Part shown: positions 63,224 to 64,000 of the stretch, piece by piece
How the letters are laid out: each line of letters starts with the position of its first letter
How positions within the stretch are numbered: the first letter of the stretch is position 1
Assembly (NCBI GenBank): GCA_005239435.1
Contig: ML241305.1
Span: 395,289 to 459,288 of the forward strand
DNA: 64,000 nt
Origin: Halorussus salinisoli
Lineage (GTDB): Archaea > Halobacteriota > Halobacteria > Halobacteriales > Haladaptataceae
Reading direction: 5' to 3'
The notes under the pieces: generated by a model
What the model was told of the DNA's origin: nothing
Databases searched by the model: none
Seen by the model: only the letters and a program-made list of their open reading frames with translations
Position numbers and translations under genes: made by a program

Positions 63224-64000
63224 CTATCTTCTCCGCGCGAGCGCGAGACATGCCAGCAGTGCGACCAGCGCCGTCCCCGCGCAGAAGCCCGGGAGTTCGA
63301 TGCCCGGCGAGGCCGGCGACGACGACGTAGATTCGGTCGTCTCGCGGGTCGTCGCGGTCGTCTCCCGGATTTCCTCGACCGTCACCGACGCCGAGGCGGC
63401 GACCCGGTGGTCGTCCTCGCCGTCGGTGTACGGCTCGTCGGTCTCGGGGTCGAACGCGCCGTCGCCGTCGGTGTCGCGGTACGTCACCGCGACGAGGGTC
63501 GCGTTCGATTCGAGAGCGGAGTCGAACGCGACCGAGGCTCTCGCCGACTCGTCGGGGGCCAGATACCCCGAGGTGCCGATAATCTGGCCGTTCGTCGCGT
63601 TCCGGTGGACGACGACGAAGCCCCCGAACGGGAGGTCCGCGCTGGCGTTCGCGGCCGTCGCGTTCGCGGACTCCAGCCACACGGTGGGCGTGGGTTCGAC
63701 CACGACGCCGGGGTCCGGGCCGCCGTACCCCATGATGGCCTCGCCGCGGTGGCGCACGGTCACGGTGAAGTTGGTGCCCGGCGGCACGTCGGAGAAGTCG
63801 AACTCCGGCGCGTAGACGAACCCCTCGCTGGCGTTCCTGACGCGCCCGGTCGCCTCGAATTGGAAGGTGTCGCCCTCGCCCTCGACGACGACCGTCAGCT
63901 CCGAGCCGGGTGGCACCGACGTCTCGACCGCGACGGTCTGGTTCGGCGCGGCCTCGACCCGAGCGCGTGAAGGGGTGACGTCCAGGTCGAACTCGCGCTC
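63224..64000 (-). CDS. PGF-CTERM-type surface protein with DUF7282-like domain (5' end beyond the window)
   Basis: At least 259 residues are visible; the frame is open to the right edge, so the true start lies beyond it. Extracellular beta-rich domains: QTVAVETSVPPGSELTVVVE and DVPPGTNFTVTVRHRGEAIM; then PFGGFVVVHRNATNGQIIGT and VTYRDTDGDGAFDPETDEPY (Ca-binding-like Asp cluster), resembling DUF7282; a Thr/Ser linker; and a C-terminal sorting signal ELPGFCAGTALVALLACLAL followed by ARRR. The tripartite PGF-hydrophobic-Arg tail is the archaeosortase A signal. Here PGFC carries an extra Cys. Several N-glycosylation sites (NAS, NFT, NAT). It converges with proS. Confidence 0.8.
   Translation of the reverse strand, partial: EREFDLDVTPSRARVEAAPNQTVAVETSVPPGSELTVVVEGEGDTFQFEATGRVRNASEGFVYAPEFDFSDVPPGTNFTVTVRHRGEAIMGYGGPDPGVVVEPTPTVWLESANATAANASADLPFGGFVVVHRNATNGQIIGTSGYLAPDESARASVAFDSALESNATLVAVTYRDTDGDGAFDPETDEPYTDGEDDHRVAASASVTVEEIRETTATTRETTESTSSSPASPGIELPGFCAGTALVALLACLALARRR

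Overview
This window is chromosomal DNA from a haloarchaeon (class Halobacteria). The G+C content is high, codons overwhelmingly end in G or C, and the proteins are strongly acidic with few lysines. The families are typically archaeal: membrane-bound LonB, thermosome, FtsZ1-SecE-NusG(Spt5), NadM-type NMN adenylyltransferase, aCPSF1/FttA, DtdA, pantoate kinase, MfnA-type decarboxylase, archaeal ProRS and a PGF-CTERM surface protein. Many genes have a TATA-like box about 25-30 nt before the start codon, as expected for leaderless archaeal transcripts. The genus cannot be fixed from sequence alone. I found no rRNA, no complete tRNA, no CRISPR array, no transposase gene and no provirus.

Layout. 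0-9 kb: CPBP protease homologue, a frameshifted membrane/PH-like gene, an acyl-CoA synthetase, an aldo-keto reductase, a degenerate ANL-like protein, LonB. 9-16.8 kb: nadM, two acetyltransferases, SAM hydrolase, pyrF, pantoate kinase, a membrane-anchored SDR, thermosome. 17-26 kb: katG with a short upstream ORF, an amidohydrolase, three haloarchaeal transcription regulators, a glycosyltransferase, a methyltransferase, small zinc-ribbon and flavin proteins, MBL hydrolase, YkgJ-like protein. 27-38 kb: TRAM protein, radical SAM protein, a secreted protein with a polyanionic tail, Hsp20, and a catabolic-looking minus-strand block (FAD oxidase, creatininase, FAH hydrolase and others), then an aminotransferase. 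38.5-49 kb: a broken PiT phosphate permease, CoA pyrophosphatase-type NUDIX, aroE, two cation exchangers, dtdA, ftsZ1-secE-nusG. 49-54.5 kb: an alkyltransferase-like protein lacking its cysteine, the trpCBA-ADTH synthase operon, mfnA. 54.5-64 kb: YqaA-type membrane protein, SppA, aCPSF1, an FNR-type reductase, MutT-type NUDIX, proS, and a surface protein running off the right edge.

How the genes work together. Aromatic amino acid synthesis is represented by ADTH synthase, AroE and TrpCBA. CoA supply and turnover are represented by pantoate kinase, the MfnA-type decarboxylase (beta-alanine), a CoA-pyrophosphatase NUDIX and an acyl-CoA synthetase. Protein quality control and stress defence are represented by LonB, thermosome, Hsp20 and KatG.

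The most unusual structure lies between genes. At least five intergenic regions carry divergent copies of one dispersed element of about 115-200 bp: a GC-rich hairpin end, a purine-rich stretch, a conserved GGCCCGCGGTCGCGGTGCCG-type core, and a terminal GCTAGC. It encodes no recognisable protein and occurs in both orientations. A sixth region looks like an expanded relative, and a separate nested inverted-repeat element sits at 19.5 kb. These are the best candidates here for something undescribed.
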